From positions 408,932,335 through 408,996,334 of the forward strand of contig CAKMRJ010001112.1 in assembly GCA_928212115.1 (NCBI GenBank): a stretch of DNA of 64,000 bases, read 5' to 3'. The notes under the pieces are model-generated. The model did not search any database. It was given only the letters and a program-made list of their open reading frames with translations, and was not told the DNA's origin. This DNA comes from Lactuca virosa (Eukaryota > Streptophyta > Magnoliopsida > Asterales > Asteraceae). Shown here in pieces: positions 22,032 to 34,801 of this stretch. Every line of letters begins with the position of its first letter. The first letter of the stretch is position 1. The position numbers and the translations under genes were made by a program.

Positions 22032-22903
22032 TGTCACACCCCCAAACCGAAATGGCGGAAACATTCGGGGGTGGAGGACGTCATGTATAGTATCATAACA
22101 ATTGCATCATAGTAATCAAAGTAAACACAACCATTACCTTGATTAAGTAAAATGTTTACATTTGTTTGATTCATAATTATATACATCAAAAGTATAACAA
22201 AAGTAAAAGACGTGACTCTATACGCTCCATCTTCTCAAAATCTGTGTGTTGTACCTGTCTACTGATTTCCTGAGAATACAAGCAGTTTTCAAAGAGTATC
22301 AGCATAAAGTTGGTGAGTTCATAAGCATGTTTTTGTAAGGAAAATCTGTTAATGAATCAATGAAAATATTTGTATGTTTCCAAGAAAATCCATTATTTTC
22401 TAACACGTGTATTTTTGTTACTGAATCTCATAATGTATTAGTTCATATGTCTGGTTACCATTGAATGTGTTATGCATTGCTGTTTTGAATGGGAAATCCC
22501 GTCTTACATGAAAAACCCTGGCTATCACCAGTATGTATAGTATGTTCGGAAAACTCTGAAAAACTCTAATATGTATAGTAGTTCTATTACTTTATAATAA
22601 GACTAATTGAAGTTATTACCATTCATACATTAATCGTATATTCTTAGTACCAAATTTATGAGTTGTTATAACCATACTTGACCATTGAATTGCCTGAACG
22701 ATGTTCTTCAGGTGTCAGAATCGAAATGACTTTGTCACCCAGGCCTGCCGGCCTAACTGTAGCTAACAGTATGGTGCGGGATTGTCAATCCTGTATAGAT
22801 CTATACACAAACTCACGTTCTCCCACAAGGAGACTCTGGTTATAATCTCAGGACTTTTGTTAGTACATAAGTAAGTACGCGAAGAATGCTCACTCATAAC
22901 ATA
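22032..22903 (-). repeat. Gypsy B 5' LTR, inner part
   Basis: The LTR end reads (minus) GGTTTGGGGGTGTGACA at 22032. It contains the conserved palindrome GTATAGATCTATAC at 22793-22806. At 22903 it is interrupted by gypsy E and resumes at 35998. Confidence 0.82.
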
Positions 22904-23546
22904 TGTGATAACCCAAAAATTTCTATCCACTAAAGTCAATCAATCCAATCAAATGTCAGACTTGTTTCTGCTATCTTTTAGCATTGTTAGGGGTCTGATT
23001 GAGGGTTCTAAGCCTAGTACACTTACGGATTGGGTGTAGGGTTGTGTCAGCTTAAGTTCATTGGGTTGCAATCAAGCCGGAAACTCCATCACAAGGAGTT
23101 TACGACCGCAAACCAGGATTTTACGGCCGTAAACTCTTGGTGTCCGTGAACTCCTTCCCTCAAGTATAGATTTCCTTCATTTCTTCATCATTCTCCACAT
23201 CTCCAAGGCTGAAACTCACTTCTCTCTCAAGTATCATCAAGAACACTTCGATTTCTCTTCATTTTTGTAAGTGATTCTTCCATTGTTTCTTGATATCCTT
23301 CTTGATCTTGTGAAACCCTTTGATAACATCCTTGAATTCATCACTTTTCCTTCAAGATCTTCAAATCTTCATCCTTTCACCAAGAACATCAAGAACACCT
23401 ACTTGTTCTTGGGCCGTGAACACCCTAAAGTCTTCCAAAGTGTGAGTATTTCTTCTATCATCTTGTTATCCATTAGAAGCTCTTGTATCCTCATAATACC
23501 AACACCTTATATGCATGAATCAAGATCCAAAATGCATCATTTTGGA

Positions 23547-23695
23547 GTGTTTACGGTTGTAAACTCATCTCCCTTCGCTGTAAACTTTCTCTTGACCGTA
23601 AACTCATCTCCCTTGGCCGTAAACTCATCTTCATTGGCCGTAAACTCATCTCCCTTGGCCGTAAACTCATCTCCCTTGGCCGTAAACTCCCTTTA
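23547..23695. repeat. GGCCGTAAACTCATCTCCCTT tandem array in LTR E
   Basis: Six or seven units of about 21 bp. The 3' LTR copy (30150-30212) has only about three, so the array has changed length since insertion. A related palindrome lies at 23119-23136. Confidence 0.85.
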
Positions 23696-23782
23696 GTCAA
23701 TCACATGTGATTGTAACACTCCGTTTCAAGTGTTTCCTAGTCCCTAAGGGTGTTTCCCTTCATATTAGTGGTGCTAAACACT

Positions 23783-23787
<5 letters not shown>

Positions 23788-23847
<60 letters not shown>
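23788..23847. repeat. (TA)n microsatellite
   Basis: About 30 TA units in LTR E. The matching site in the 3' LTR (about 30310) has only a short imperfect run. Confidence 0.95.
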
Positions 23848-23849
<2 letters not shown>

Positions 23850-24693
23850 TCAATTAGGACTCGTTTGTGTCTCAGGACTTCATTCGTGGAACTTCTCATC
23901 CTTATACGAATCTTCAATTGAATCACCCACATAAGGTGAGTTCATACCCCTGTAATCAATTTTTTAAATGTTTTAAATGCTTTTAAGGGGGGCGGGGGAA
24001 TACAAGTTGAACACAATGATATTGTGTAAATGTTTATCTGTGATAAATATCATTTCAAAGGATTTCTTAGGCTTTCATAAGTGATCAAATCATTTCAAAA
24101 ACTCTTTTAAGTTATGTTACATTGTTGTTTATAAAACTCCGTTTTAAAGTACAATAATAACTCAGTAGATAATCGAGTCTTTTCTACAAACCATAGACAG
24201 TTCAAAGTAAAGATACTAGTAAACTATAATAGGTATAGTTTAGGGGTTCAGTTGATACTATAACTAGTACAGGGAGGAGCATACTATAGCCAGTACAGGG
24301 AGGAACATACTATAACTATAACAGAAGAACAAATCATGATTTACATACTTATACTATATATTTCCAGTAACCTAGGAAGGAAACATATCATTAACTCATT
24401 GTTCTAAAGAAACCATGATAATAATCATGGTATAAGGTTATATATATGGGGCATCTACAAAGTGCCAAGATTTATATATGTGGGGTACATCTACAAAGTA
24501 CCAGAGTTATATATGGGGTACATCTACAAAGTACCAGATTTATTTAAAAAGGGTACATCTACAAAGTACCAGATAATAATAATAATATAACATATTGATA
24601 TATACAAAAATCACAACTTACTTGTAACATGAACATTCAGTTAGAAGGGGGCCTATAATGCTAACTTTATGATTCCTCGGTAGATACATCAGG

Positions 24694-24813
24694 GATATAT
24701 ATTAATCGGGTCCAACTGACAGTAGGATGTGTGCTTTCCGCTTCACTTCCTGTTCGTTGTTTGGTTGTGGGCTTAGAGGAGATGCACCCAGTCTACTATC
24801 TATTCGATCTTAG

Positions 24814-24820
<7 letters not shown>
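24694..24820 (+). repeat. 125-bp module, copy 3 (5' LTR E)
   Basis: Core variant TGTTCGTTGTTTGGTTGTGG at 24751-24770; arms GATATATATTAATC and GATCTTAGCTATATATA, imperfectly paired. Confidence 0.7.

Positions 24821-24879
<59 letters not shown>
24816..24879. repeat. (TA)n microsatellite
   Basis: About 32 TA units abutting the right arm of module copy 3. It is short in the 3' LTR (about 34920). Confidence 0.95.
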
Positions 24880-24881
<2 letters not shown>

Positions 24882-25103
24882 TATACACTAAGTAATCATA
24901 ACGAGTACCAGCTATGGATCAGGTCATAGTATACAAATTCAATATACCGTTTTTTAGTACAAGAACATACTTTTCAGATACAACATTTAGTAGGCTAAAC
25001 TAGAAACTTATCAGAAAAAGGGTTTAATTCATTTTATTAAGCCAATATAACTTAAAGGACATTTAGTGGTTAATTCTATAATACCTTAGTTTATACATCA
25101 GGG

Positions 25104-25231
25104 TTATATATAATTAATATCTTATAGGTAGTTGGATGTGTGCTTTCCGCCTTACTTCATGTTCCTTGTTTGGTTGTAGGCTTAGGAAGATTCACACAAC
25201 TAACTATCCGTTCGATATTAGATTATATATA
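25104..25231 (+). repeat. 125-bp module, copy 4 (5' LTR E)
   Basis: Core at 25161-25180; arms TTATATATAATTAATATC and GATATTAGATTATATATA. Confidence 0.72.
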
Positions 25232-25377
25232 GCTAGTATAAACTAAGTGATTATAGAAGGAACTATTGTGGTTACTATTTTTACTAAAGGAAATATATGA
25301 TTTTCTTAAAGAATGTTTTCATCAAATAAAGGAACTATTACAATTAACTCCGTAAGTACCAAATGAATACGCCCGGG

Positions 25378-25508
25378 TTATATACAATGAAGATCTAACA
25401 AACAATGGGATGCGTGACTTCCGCCTCATTTCCTGTTCCTTGTTTGGTTGTGGGCTTAGGGCAGATTCACGCAATCGATTGTCTATTTGATCTGGATTCC
25501 ATATAATT
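25378..25508 (+). repeat. 125-bp module, copy 5 (5' LTR E)
   Basis: Core TGTTCCTTGTTTGGTTGTGG at 25433-25452; the arms are decayed but the length is kept. Confidence 0.68.
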
Positions 25509-25948
25509 TGTATCCATTTAGTACTCATAGAAGGAATTGTAGAGTCATTTTTACTTTCATTCATCATATCAGAAGATATAGGATTTTCTGGAGGAACAGA
25601 CGAACTTTTCTCAAAAGAACTTACAACTTACTTTACATCAGTAAAATACTAATGAACTCACCAGCTTAAATGCTGATCTACTCTTTCAAAATAATTTGTA
25701 TTCTCAGGAGACTAGTAGACAGGTACGAGCACTGGGATTCAGAAGATGGAGCATAGTAGCTTCATGTCTTGTTTTGTTATTTACTTTTGGAGTCTAACTT
25801 TTGTGAATCACATACTTTGTAAACACTTTCATATTAATGCAATGGTTGTTTGTTACTTTGATTATGATGATGCATGTGTTGTGATATTAAACATGACGTC
25901 CTCCGCCCCCGAACGTTTCTGCCGTTCCGGTTTGGGGGTGTGACAGAT

Positions 25949-25960
25949 TGGTATCAGAGC
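25949..25960 (+). other. Gypsy E primer binding site
   Basis: TGGTATCAGAGC three bases after the LTR end. Confidence 0.92.
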
Positions 25961-27156
25961 ATTGTTTATAGTGAACTAGGTATATCAACCTATAAAAGAT
26001 ATACAACTATAAATGCAATGGGGCCGAAGTGCTCTGAATAAAAGTATATTTTAAAATATAACAATATTCGACATACATGCTTATACATATATACATACTA
26101 AAACAAGTATCACAAGAAGAACAGAACAGGAGTATTTAAAGGTTGAAAACTGCGGTCAAACCTGGACAGTTATGTAATCATATCTGGGATCAATATAGCC
26201 TGATCAACTATATTCATTTGAGATATGACCGACATATGTTTGGGAGTGATGTGGTGTTGCAACAGTATTAAAACTTACTTAACTCTATTCAAGGGATTTC
26301 TAGATCAGAACATAAATTTAAAATACTATAGGAGTATTTAATGATACTATAAGACAACAACAAGTTTAAAACATACCAAGTTCATTACATTAAAATACTA
26401 TAGGAGTATTTTAGGCACTATAAATAACATATGTGAAAATTTAAAAGACCCTTCTGGTAGGTCTATGATTCCGAAGTGTATACTCCCAAGGTTTTATACA
26501 ATTGAGATTTTATACAATTAGAATTTTGGATTTATGCTTCACTTCGTGTTCCTTGTTTGGTTGTGGTTTTGGAGTAGGATCACTTATTCGAAGGTCTATT
26601 TAATCTTAAATTATATACAACTTGTATACACTACGCAATTATAGAAGGACCCAGTAAGGATCACCCCATAATGTTTCACGTAATCTCATAGATTCTTTAG
26701 ACACTTCCATTCTCGCACGACAAACCCAAATAGGTGTAACCACTCCATCATAGCAGTCAGCAGAAGAGTCAAAGAGGAACAAAAAGAGATTCAAAAAGAG
26801 TTTTCCAGGAGGGATCAGCCGAAGAAACTAAAACGTCCTATGCGTCACACTAATAAATAATAGCCTTGATTGACTTAGTGAGCTAGTGGATACACTGCTC
26901 ACATTATGTGTTAGGATTATTTCTTTTTCTTGTAACTAGTAACAGTTATTCAATTCCCATAGATTCATTCGAGGATAGCCACTTCTGATTCATAAAGTTT
27001 GTTTTAGATAGACTTCCATTATGAAATGTTTCCAGAACCCTATGAAAGTCAGAACCAGATACATTCAGAACTAGGATAACTTAGTCTTTTAGCTTTCGGC
27101 TTATATCCACTGCTATAGACTTATTTCCATCTCATCTTTGTATTCTTTTTAGCAAT
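25961..27156 (+). other. Gypsy E leader
   Basis: About 1.2 kb without an ORF. It contains module copy 6. Confidence 0.7.
26493..26619 (+). repeat. 125-bp module, copy 6 (leader of E)
   Basis: Core TGTTCCTTGTTTGGTTGTGG at 26548-26567; right arm AATCTTAAATTATATACA, left arm partly decayed. Confidence 0.68.
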
Positions 27157-28283
27157 ATGCCTCCTCGTAGATCAAACAGACGCACTACTCCGATCACTCC
27201 AGCTCAAAATCCACTACCTCCTCAAAAATTCGATCCGGTAGCTATTCAAGCTGCAGTGGCTGCGGCTGTTACGACAGCCCTAGCTTCATTCAACACGACC
27301 GGTACTAGCGGGAGTGGATCGGGTTTTAACTACACCCAAGGTGGTAGTCACGGGCACCCTAGGGAGTTTTCGTATAAGGACTTCATGAACTGCAAACCCA
27401 AATCATTTAATAGAAATGGGGGAGTCATTGCTCTGATGCGATGGTTCGAGAAAACAGTTTCGGTCTTCGAAATCTATCTGTGCCCAGAAGGGAGCAAAGT
27501 GAAGTTTGCTGCCTGCACTTTCTCCGACAGTGCCCTAACATGGTGGAATAGCCATGTTAAGTCACTGACCCTATCAGTGGCTAACTCAATACGTTGGGAA
27601 AACCTAAAAGATATTATGTTGGAAGACTACTGCTTGTGGGGCGAAGTTCAAAAGCTGGAACAAGAACTATGGGAGCACACCATGGTTGGCTCAGACATAG
27701 TGACCTACACTGACAGGTTTAGCGACCTGGCAACACTATGCCATGAGATGGTTACCCCAGAGAGTAAGAAGATAGAAAGGTACATTTGGGATTTAGCTAC
27801 CCCGATTCAAGGAGATGTACTGTCTTCTAACCCAGCTACATTCGATAGTGCCAAACGCCTGGCCCAGCGACTCATGGACCATGGCATGGAGGTCCCTGTT
27901 CCCGAGCCATCAAAGGGAGGGGACTATAAAAGGAAGTGGGGGACAAGAGGAAAGAGCGAACAAAACAGGAAACCCCGCAGGAGCATCAAATGGGTACTAT
28001 ATACGCCGCCACAATACCTGCTACTCCAGCACCTGCCAGTCGATATGCTGGAACTCTCCCCAAGTGTGGTAAGTGTAACTACCACCACACTGGAGTATGT
28101 CGGGAAATGTAGTGCATGAACTGCAGCATGAAGGGGCACACTGCCCGTTTCTGCAGGGCGCCAGAACAACTGATCTCCCAAGTCCACGGAGTTGAAATGA
28201 ACCAAGCCTGTTATGGCTGTGGTGAGATTGGGCACTACAAGAGGGACTACCCAATAACGAAGAACTCAGGCACGGATGGATGA
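27157..28283 (+). pseudogene. Gypsy E gag
   Basis: ATG at 27157 opens a plant gypsy gag: basic N-terminus MPPRRSNRRTTPITP, an Ala-rich helix (VAIQAAVAAAVTTALASF), then the capsid (YKDFMNCKPKSFNRNGGVIA, FAACTFSDSALTWWNSHVKS). The frame is open to 28119, but a shift near 27990 moves the nucleocapsid to another frame, where CMNCSMKGHTARFC and CYGCGEIGHYKRDY (last Cys changed to Tyr) follow a stop. Of the gags here this one has the most complete N-terminus. It could make a capsid-like protein of about 320 residues without zinc knuckles; whether it does cannot be told from sequence. Confidence 0.88.
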
Positions 28284-28514
28284 ATTCTGATGATCACCGC
28301 AGGAAAATCTACCCCAGAATCACCAGCGACCAGTGGTATATCTTCGAAATAAGAATTACTTTAAAATTTAATTTATATTTATATAAGATTAAAACTTGGG
28401 GAAAAATTTAAAAGTAATTATAATAACTCACTCGTCTGAACAAGTCACAACATTCGTAAGAGAACTAAAGATCCGTGCAGGTAAGCTATGATGTCCTAGT
28501 ATGTACATCACGGT

Positions 28515-28640
28515 TGTGCATAACTAAGATTTTGCAGGCTTAGAGGGAGTGATTCCGCCTCGTCTCCTGTTCCTTGTTTGGTTGTGGATTTAGGGGAGAG
28601 TTACTCAGTCGACCGTCTTATTCATCTTATTTATACATAA
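28515..28640 (+). repeat. 125-bp module, copy 7 (after gag of E)
   Basis: Core TGTTCCTTGTTTGGTTGTGG at 28568-28587; arms GCATAACTAAGAT and ATCTTATTTATAC. Confidence 0.68.
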
Positions 28641-29209
28641 CTTGTATATGTTGGGCGATCATAGAGGTACCGAGGAGGATCATAATATAGAGTATCGACA
28701 CTAGTTATCAAAGAACTTTCACTATAAGTACTCGCTCATCGCGGTACGATTCGTGGAAGTGGGAATATTAAGGAGAAAACAGAAAGCACTAAAAATTCTA
28801 CACAGAATACATTGTCGAGCACACTTAGAATACATCATCGTATAACAAATGTTTCTTTCAAATCGGCCTAACTTTTATTTATGTATCGAGTCTGTTGTCA
28901 TCATTCGTCATGGATGGGCGTGGTCCTCACCATACTAAGTTCATATATTCCGGAATCCCATCGCCTTAACCGAGAAATTAATGAAACCCTCGTCATTCGT
29001 AACGACAACCCGACCTAGACCTCATATTTGTCTCTTGTCTTCTAAACCCCAAAGTATTCATGCGAGGAGTACGTTGCCTTCCGAAACCTTGCCACCGTAT
29101 ATTCAGCAGACCTTCCCGAACTACCACTCGTCCAACAGATCAAGTTCAAGCACAAAGGCTAAGGACGAGTACAGCCCACCTATCACTATTAAGTGTATAA
29201 GTGAGAGTG

Positions 29210-29332
29210 GTATATAATTATGTTTATGCAGATTTAGTATGTGTGTTTCCGCCCTATCTCATGTTCCTTGTTTGGTTGTGGACCTGGGGCAGAGTCGCAC
29301 ATCCGACCGTCTTACAAATCCTAATTATATAC
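29210..29332 (+). repeat. 125-bp module, copy 8 (before the polypurine tract of E)
   Basis: Perfect 11-bp arms GTATATAATTA (29210-29220) and TAATTATATAC (29322-29332); 123 bp in total, the same length as copy 1; core at 29263-29280. Confidence 0.75.
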
Positions 29333-29493
29333 GACTTGTATACACGAGGTGATTGATAGATGGACCAAGTATGAATCTTATCATGAACGTTAGGGCAAAG
29401 ATGCCCAGGTCTATGAGTGAGTATTCTGCCAATCAGAGAAACACAACCCCAGGAGTACTGCTAAGAAAGCTAATTTCGGGACGAAATCCATCT

Positions 29494-29506
29494 AACGGGG
29501 GGATGA
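29494..29506 (+). other. Gypsy E polypurine tract
   Basis: AACGGGGGGATGA directly before TGTGACAACCC. Confidence 0.85.
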
Positions 29507-30926
29507 TGTGACAACCCAAAAATTTCTATCCAGTAAAGTCAATCAATCCAATCAAATGTCAGACTTGTTTCTGCTATCTTTTAGCATTGTTAGGGGTCTG
29601 ATTGAGGGTTCTAATCCTAGTACACTTAAGGATTGGGTGTAGAGTTGTGTCAGCTTAAGTTCATTGGGTTGCAATCGAGCTGGAAACTCCATCACAAGGA
29701 GTTTATAGCCGCAAACTAGGAGTTTACGGCCGTAAACTCTTGGTGGCCGTAAACTCCTTCCCTCAGGTATAGATTTCCTTCATTTCTTCATCATTCTCCA
29801 CATCTCCAAGGCTGAAACTCACTTCTCTCTCAAGTATCATCAAGAACACTTCGATTTCTCTTCATTTTTGTAAGTGCTTCTTCCATTGTTTCTTGATATC
29901 CTTCTTGATCTTGTGAAACCCTTTGATAACATCCTTGAATTCATCACTTTTCCTTCAAGATCTTCAAATCTTCATCCTTTCACCAAGAACACCAAGCACA
30001 CCTACTTGTTCTTGGGCCGTGAACACCCTAAAGTCTTCCAAAGTGTGAGTATTTCTTATATCATCTTGTTATCCATTAGAAGCTCTTGTATCCTCATAAG
30101 ACCAACACCTTATATGCATGAATCAAGATCCAAAATGCATCATTTTGGAGTGTTTACGGTCGTAAACTCATCTCCCTTGGCCGTAAACTCTCCCTTGGCC
30201 GTAAACTCCCTTTAGTCAATCACATGTGATTGTAACACTTCATTTCAGTGTGTTTCCTATTCCCTAAGGGTGTTCCCCTTCATATTAGTGGTGTTAAACA
30301 CTAATAATATACATATATGTATCAATATAGGTCAATTAGGACTTGTTTGCGTCTCGGGACTTCATTCGTGGAACTTCTCATCCTTACACGAATCTTCAAT
30401 TGAATAATCCACATAAGGTGAGTTTATACCCCTATAATCAATCTTTTAAATGTTTTAAATGCTTTTAAGGGGGGGAAGACAATTTGAACACAATGATATT
30501 GTGTAAATGTTTATCTATGATAATTATCATTTTAACGGATATCTTAGGCTTTCATAAGTGATCAAATCATTTCAAAAACTCTTTTAAGTTATGTTACATT
30601 GTTATTTATAAAACTCCGTTTTAAAGTACAATAATAACTCAGTAGATAATCGAGTCTTTTCTACAAACCAGAGACAATTCAAAGTAAAGATACTAGTAAA
30701 CTATAATATGTATAGATTAGGGGTTCAGTTGATACTATAACTAGTACAGGGAGGAGCATACTATAGCTAGTACAGGGAGGAACATACAATAACTATAACA
30801 GAAGAACAAATCATGATTTACATACTTATACTATATATTTCCAGTAACCTAGGAAGGAAACATATCATTAACTCATTGTTCTAAACAAACCATGATAATA
30901 ATCATGGTATAAGGCTATATATATAT

Positions 30927-30972
<46 letters not shown>

Positions 30973-30973
30973 A
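29507..30973 (+). repeat. Gypsy E 3' LTR, first part
   Basis: Near-identical to 22904-24450 apart from the shorter CCGTAAACTC array and TA runs. It includes the perfect 20-bp palindrome GAGTTTACGGCCGTAAACTC at 29720-29739. It is interrupted in a TA run. Confidence 0.88.
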
Positions 30974-31454
30974 TCTTATAAAGCATACATAATCAATGTC
31001 TTAAGTACAAATTTTAAAGCCTAAGGTACAAAAAATTAAGTATGTTATCTTGAAAAACAAGTAGAGCAGATCTGGACCGTTGAATCTACATTGGACGGTG
31101 AGGATTATATCAATGGTGATCCGTGTGATTTGTTTACAACCAATCAAAATAGAGCGTTTGGGCGGCATTTTAATTTTAATATAGGGTTGAATTCTAAGAG
31201 GGCAATTCAATTTTTTTGAAATCGGATGGCATCTCATTTCCTCTGTATCACTTTTACCTCGGCCCATTCAAGATTGTATACCTCATTCTCTCTCATTCTA
31301 AACCCTAGGTAACTGGTCAGAAGCATTGTGCCGCCTCCTACTTCCCTTAAGAGGTTACTTTGTGTCTTCTAGGTTACTTCCAACCGACATATTTCCTCTA
31401 TACTCAAACTCAAATGAATATTCCAAGAAAATCAAATTTTGATCGTTTTCATCA

Positions 31455-32307
31455 TTGATTTTCAATTTTCATCGAAGTCGATCAATAGCAACCTACAAGC
31501 CTGCGTGCGATGACCAGCAACAGCAAGAAGCGACCAGCAAGCAGCGACGGATACGGACTGAGCGACCCTTCTTTCTTCAATCGATCGACGGCCCCTTCAT
31601 TGATTTTCATACCTCGCACAAGAAACAATCACAAGTCTGACTTTTTTGAAATTGATAATGGACCTCTTCTCAGAATCGATCGCATATTTCTTTCTCTTCA
31701 TTTTTTCTTGAAATTGATCATAGGTCTTATTGTTTGTACTGTTAATATGATTTTGTGGTAATTTGTTTGTATTGTTAATCTGATTTTGTGGTAATTTGTA
31801 TTCTTGAACGACGACCACCATCCATCGATGTCGCCTTTTTCACTTCTACTACGCCTCCCTCGATTTCTTCTTCTATATATCTGTAAATTATTAACCACAC
31901 ACCATTTATTTGACGGTCTCTTTCTCTACTATAGAAACGAGAAAGATACATGGGAAAAGACAAAAAGACCATCGCCGCCTGTTGTAGAATACATCATCTC
32001 ACGATTAAATATCTTCCCCGGTCGATCTACACAAGTAAGTTGTATATTTATTTTTTTTATTTTTTGAAGACAAAGCCAGTTTAGGGTTTTTACGTTTTTC
32101 TTATTTGGTTCATGTCAATTGAATGTATTTCATGTTTCTCCAGGGGATTTTGACGTTTCTAAGATTCAAATTGAACAGGGGATTGGTGTTTCTCACATTC
32201 AAATCGAACAGGTTATTTTATTTTTAATCTTTTCATCTATATGGGTTTCAAATCAGAACCCATGGAATTTTGTTGTTTGTTTTGTGAAGGTAGTGAAAAA
32301 ACTATGA
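31455..32307 (+). other. Helitron interior without recognised gene
   Basis: Several short overlapping open frames on both strands (up to 87 codons), none protein-like to me. A GC-richer patch at 32395-32480 stands out from the AT-rich surroundings but is unassigned. Confidence 0.4.
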
Positions 32308-33179
32308 CAGGAACTGGTGTTCTCTTTGGGTAAAATGTACAACCATGGCATATATAAAATTACATATAGGCTAAAAGGGAATAGGCCTCACTAAGGAGGT
32401 CGTCACCGGTCGCCAAGGGCGCTGAGCACCGCTCCCTTGTTTACGCCAAGGGAGTCGCCAGCTATGGCTCGCCAGCACCCTAACGAGTAGAGAGAGAAAG
32501 AGATTTGGTGGTTTTTGGCTGTTTTTGAGAATTTAGGTATCGATCCCAATACTCGACTTCAGGTACTCCACATCAAACGCACCACAACTGTATTCTTCTT
32601 ATTCTTCCAATTTCAGTATCTATTGCTTCTTTGAAAAACAAATTGATTTCTCGGTCTGAAACCTAGATGATTTTATGTTTTTTCATTGGGGATTCATTAC
32701 GTTCTTCACCGTTTTTTTAAATAGTGCAGTAATTTTTAGTTTAACTATGTTTGTTTTTGAGAATTTACGCTGATGTTAATTGAATTAGCTCTTGAATTGT
32801 GCTACATTCATGTCCATTTGGGAGAAAGGCTTTAAGACCTGTTGCTTTATGATTAGGTTTCGAATTTAGCAACCCATTCAAAGGTCCTGAACTAGCTTTT
32901 TGCCCAAAAAGCATTAGCGTTTGTATTTCCCCTTAGTGTATCAATTTTGAAGACATTCATGTAGAAATTGCTACCTTGTAGTTTATGAAAGTATTTAGCT
33001 TTAGATGGCTTCTCAGAAGTGATCTATTTGATACATAATAATCACAGTCAGATGATTAAAACATGCCATAAGAGATCAAACCAGATTATTTAAGTATCTA
33101 ATGGTGTATTGAGCATTCTTATATATAGTTGGATCATTTGAGGACTTAGTATATATTGTGTACTTGTTGACATTTGCAG

Positions 33180-33512
33180 CTTCATGGAGAACTTGATACA
33201 TGAATTGGTGTTCCAACTTTTTTCAGCGCAATCCTTAGATAGTTTCCTCCAGAAGTAAGTTACCTTTTCTTTATATTAAAATTTCACAACTAATTGTAGT
33301 AATTAATAAATATTTATCTTTCTTTTTATTCCCCATATATTATATATAGCTTTCTGCAAAAATAGGAGCAAGATTACAATATGATAGACGTGAAAAACTC
33401 CATTACACCATGCATGAAAAAAAGTCATTCCCACTAGGCCACTAACACGTGATGCAGCTGTCAATTTTGTTGTGAAAGGGCGTTGTGATCTTGACAAAGA
33501 ATTTAAACGAGT
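33180..33512 (+). pseudogene. Exon-like segments in the Helitron (gene unknown)
   Basis: A block at 33180-33256 between CAG and GTAAGT reads FMENLIHELVFQLFSAQSLD in one frame. A second block ending at about 33510 before GTATGA reads LTRDAAVNFVVKGRCDLDKE in an open frame. Both have splice-like borders and protein-like composition, as expected of a captured gene, but I cannot name the source. Confidence 0.4.
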
Positions 33513-33517
33513 ATGAC

Positions 33518-33518
<1 letters not shown>

Positions 33519-33582
<64 letters not shown>
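33519..33582. repeat. (TTA)n microsatellite
   Basis: About 21 ATT/TTA units inside the Helitron-like element. Confidence 0.95.
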
Positions 33583-33585
<3 letters not shown>

Positions 33586-33881
33586 AAAAAACTAAACTAT
33601 AATTTAGTTAATTTACTTACTTTTTTTTTTTACATTCCACACCAAGTGGAGCAGCTGAATTGGTTTGGAACATTCTTGATTTTCAGAAAAATATTTGTTT
33701 ATTAAAATAAAGTAATTAAATTAAATTACAAAAAGTAAATAGAAAAAATATATTTATTAAAATATAGTAATTAAATTAAATTAGAAAAAAGAAAATACAA
33801 AAAAAGTGAGGGTCGAGCTTATGCTGTTGATTGTTACTTAAAGTTACTGGTCAGACTTTGCCATATATTTGATACCAGGGG

Positions 33882-33980
33882 TGGGGTAAAACGAGTCAAA
33901 GACGGGGCATCTCAAGATCAGATATTTAACGAAACCCGTTTACAAAATTTGCAAAGACAACTTGTCAATGATCTGCTTGA
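33882..33980 (+). pseudogene. Captured exon-like segment in the Helitron
   Basis: Preceded by ACCAG and followed by GTTTGT, one frame reads GGVKRVKDGASQDQIFNETR then LQNLQRQLVNDLLE without a stop. The composition is clearly protein-like and helical; the family is not recognised. It may belong to the same captured gene as the blocks at 33180-33512. Confidence 0.45.
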
Positions 33981-34562
33981 GGTTTGTGACATATATAAAG
34001 CCCAATTTAATTAAAGTCAAACAATGCAAACGTAGTCCCAATGTTCAAAAATAACAAATACATTTATTTTAATCCGGACACAGATTGTCGAAAATAAAAC
34101 TAATCACCGTGAGATAGTAATCACCGAATTAACCATTGGTCGCCGACGTATCGTGAAAAAGAAATCAGAGCAATAGATAGGGAACTATTCCTACACCACA
34201 CCTACGTACTTAGCTGTAGTGGTGGACACATGATTTCGTAGTAGATGTTGCCGGTGGCACATAGGTGTTGGTGGAGACATTTTTATTACGTAGTGGCACA
34301 AAAGTATAAAAAATGAAAATTTCAAAAAAATTTACACTGCGTCCGAAAAACATAAGGGGTTGCAGGTGCCCCTATTGGCACCATAGTGGAACCGCCCCGA
34401 CTTAGCTCAAAACTATTTGCTAAAAGGAGCTATCCAAACTTAAATAATCAATCAAAAGGCTAAAACGAACTATCTAAAATGAAAAAGAAACTAATCGCCG
34501 TATGAACATTATCTACCGGAAGGAACTATCTGGCGTCGCCGCATCGCGCGGGTATCCTACTA

Positions 34563-34624
<62 letters not shown>

Positions 34625-34801
34625 GGCATCTACAAAGTGCCAGGATTTATATATATGGGGTACATCTACAAAGTATCGGACAATAATAAATAAAACATAT
34701 TGATATATACAAAACTCACAACTTACTCGTAACATGAACATTTAGTTAGAAGGGGGCCTATAATGCTAACTTTATTATTCCTCGGTAGATACATCAAGGA
34801 T

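Larger units (their letters stand above)
22904..25945 (+). repeat. Gypsy E 5' LTR
   Basis: Begins TGTGATAACCCAAAAATTTC and ends GGTTTGGGGGTGTGACA, followed by GAT and the primer site (about 3.04 kb). It holds a CCGTAAACTC tandem array (23547-23695), two TA runs and three 125-bp modules. The open frame at 23271-23696 runs through the tandem array and is not gene-like. Confidence 0.88.
28284..29493 (+). pseudogene. Gypsy E post-gag remnant; pol absent
   Basis: Only 1.2 kb where more than 3 kb of pol is expected. It holds module copies 7 and 8. A stretch near 29040-29150 faintly recalls the protease-RT linker seen in element B (EYVAF then LPLVQQIKFK, in a broken frame), but no catalytic motif. 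The 78-codon open frame at 28981-29217 is another frame of the same stretch and is not recognised. Confidence 0.55.
30974..34563 (+). mobile_element. Helitron-like non-autonomous element in the E 3' LTR
   Basis: The right end is diagnostic in form: a short GC hairpin (CCGC at 34539-34542 with GCGG at 34548-34551), about nine bases, then CTAG at 34560-34563 followed by T. The left end is less certain; the first TC after an A is at 30974 (TCTTATAAAGCATAC), just after a TA run, consistent with insertion between A and T without target duplication. The flanking LTR halves rejoin in register with the 5' LTR. No Rep/helicase gene is present. It contains exon-like segments (33180-33512, 33882-33980). 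Confidence 0.7.

Noticed and set aside
23271..23696. 141-codon frame in LTR E (and 29874-30215)
   Set aside because: Its C-terminal third is the translated 21-bp tandem array, and the rest lies in LTR sequence without a known motif.
34502..34741. Open frames with long Tyr-Ile runs, also at 36793-37229
   Set aside because: They are translations of (TA)n microsatellites in both strands.
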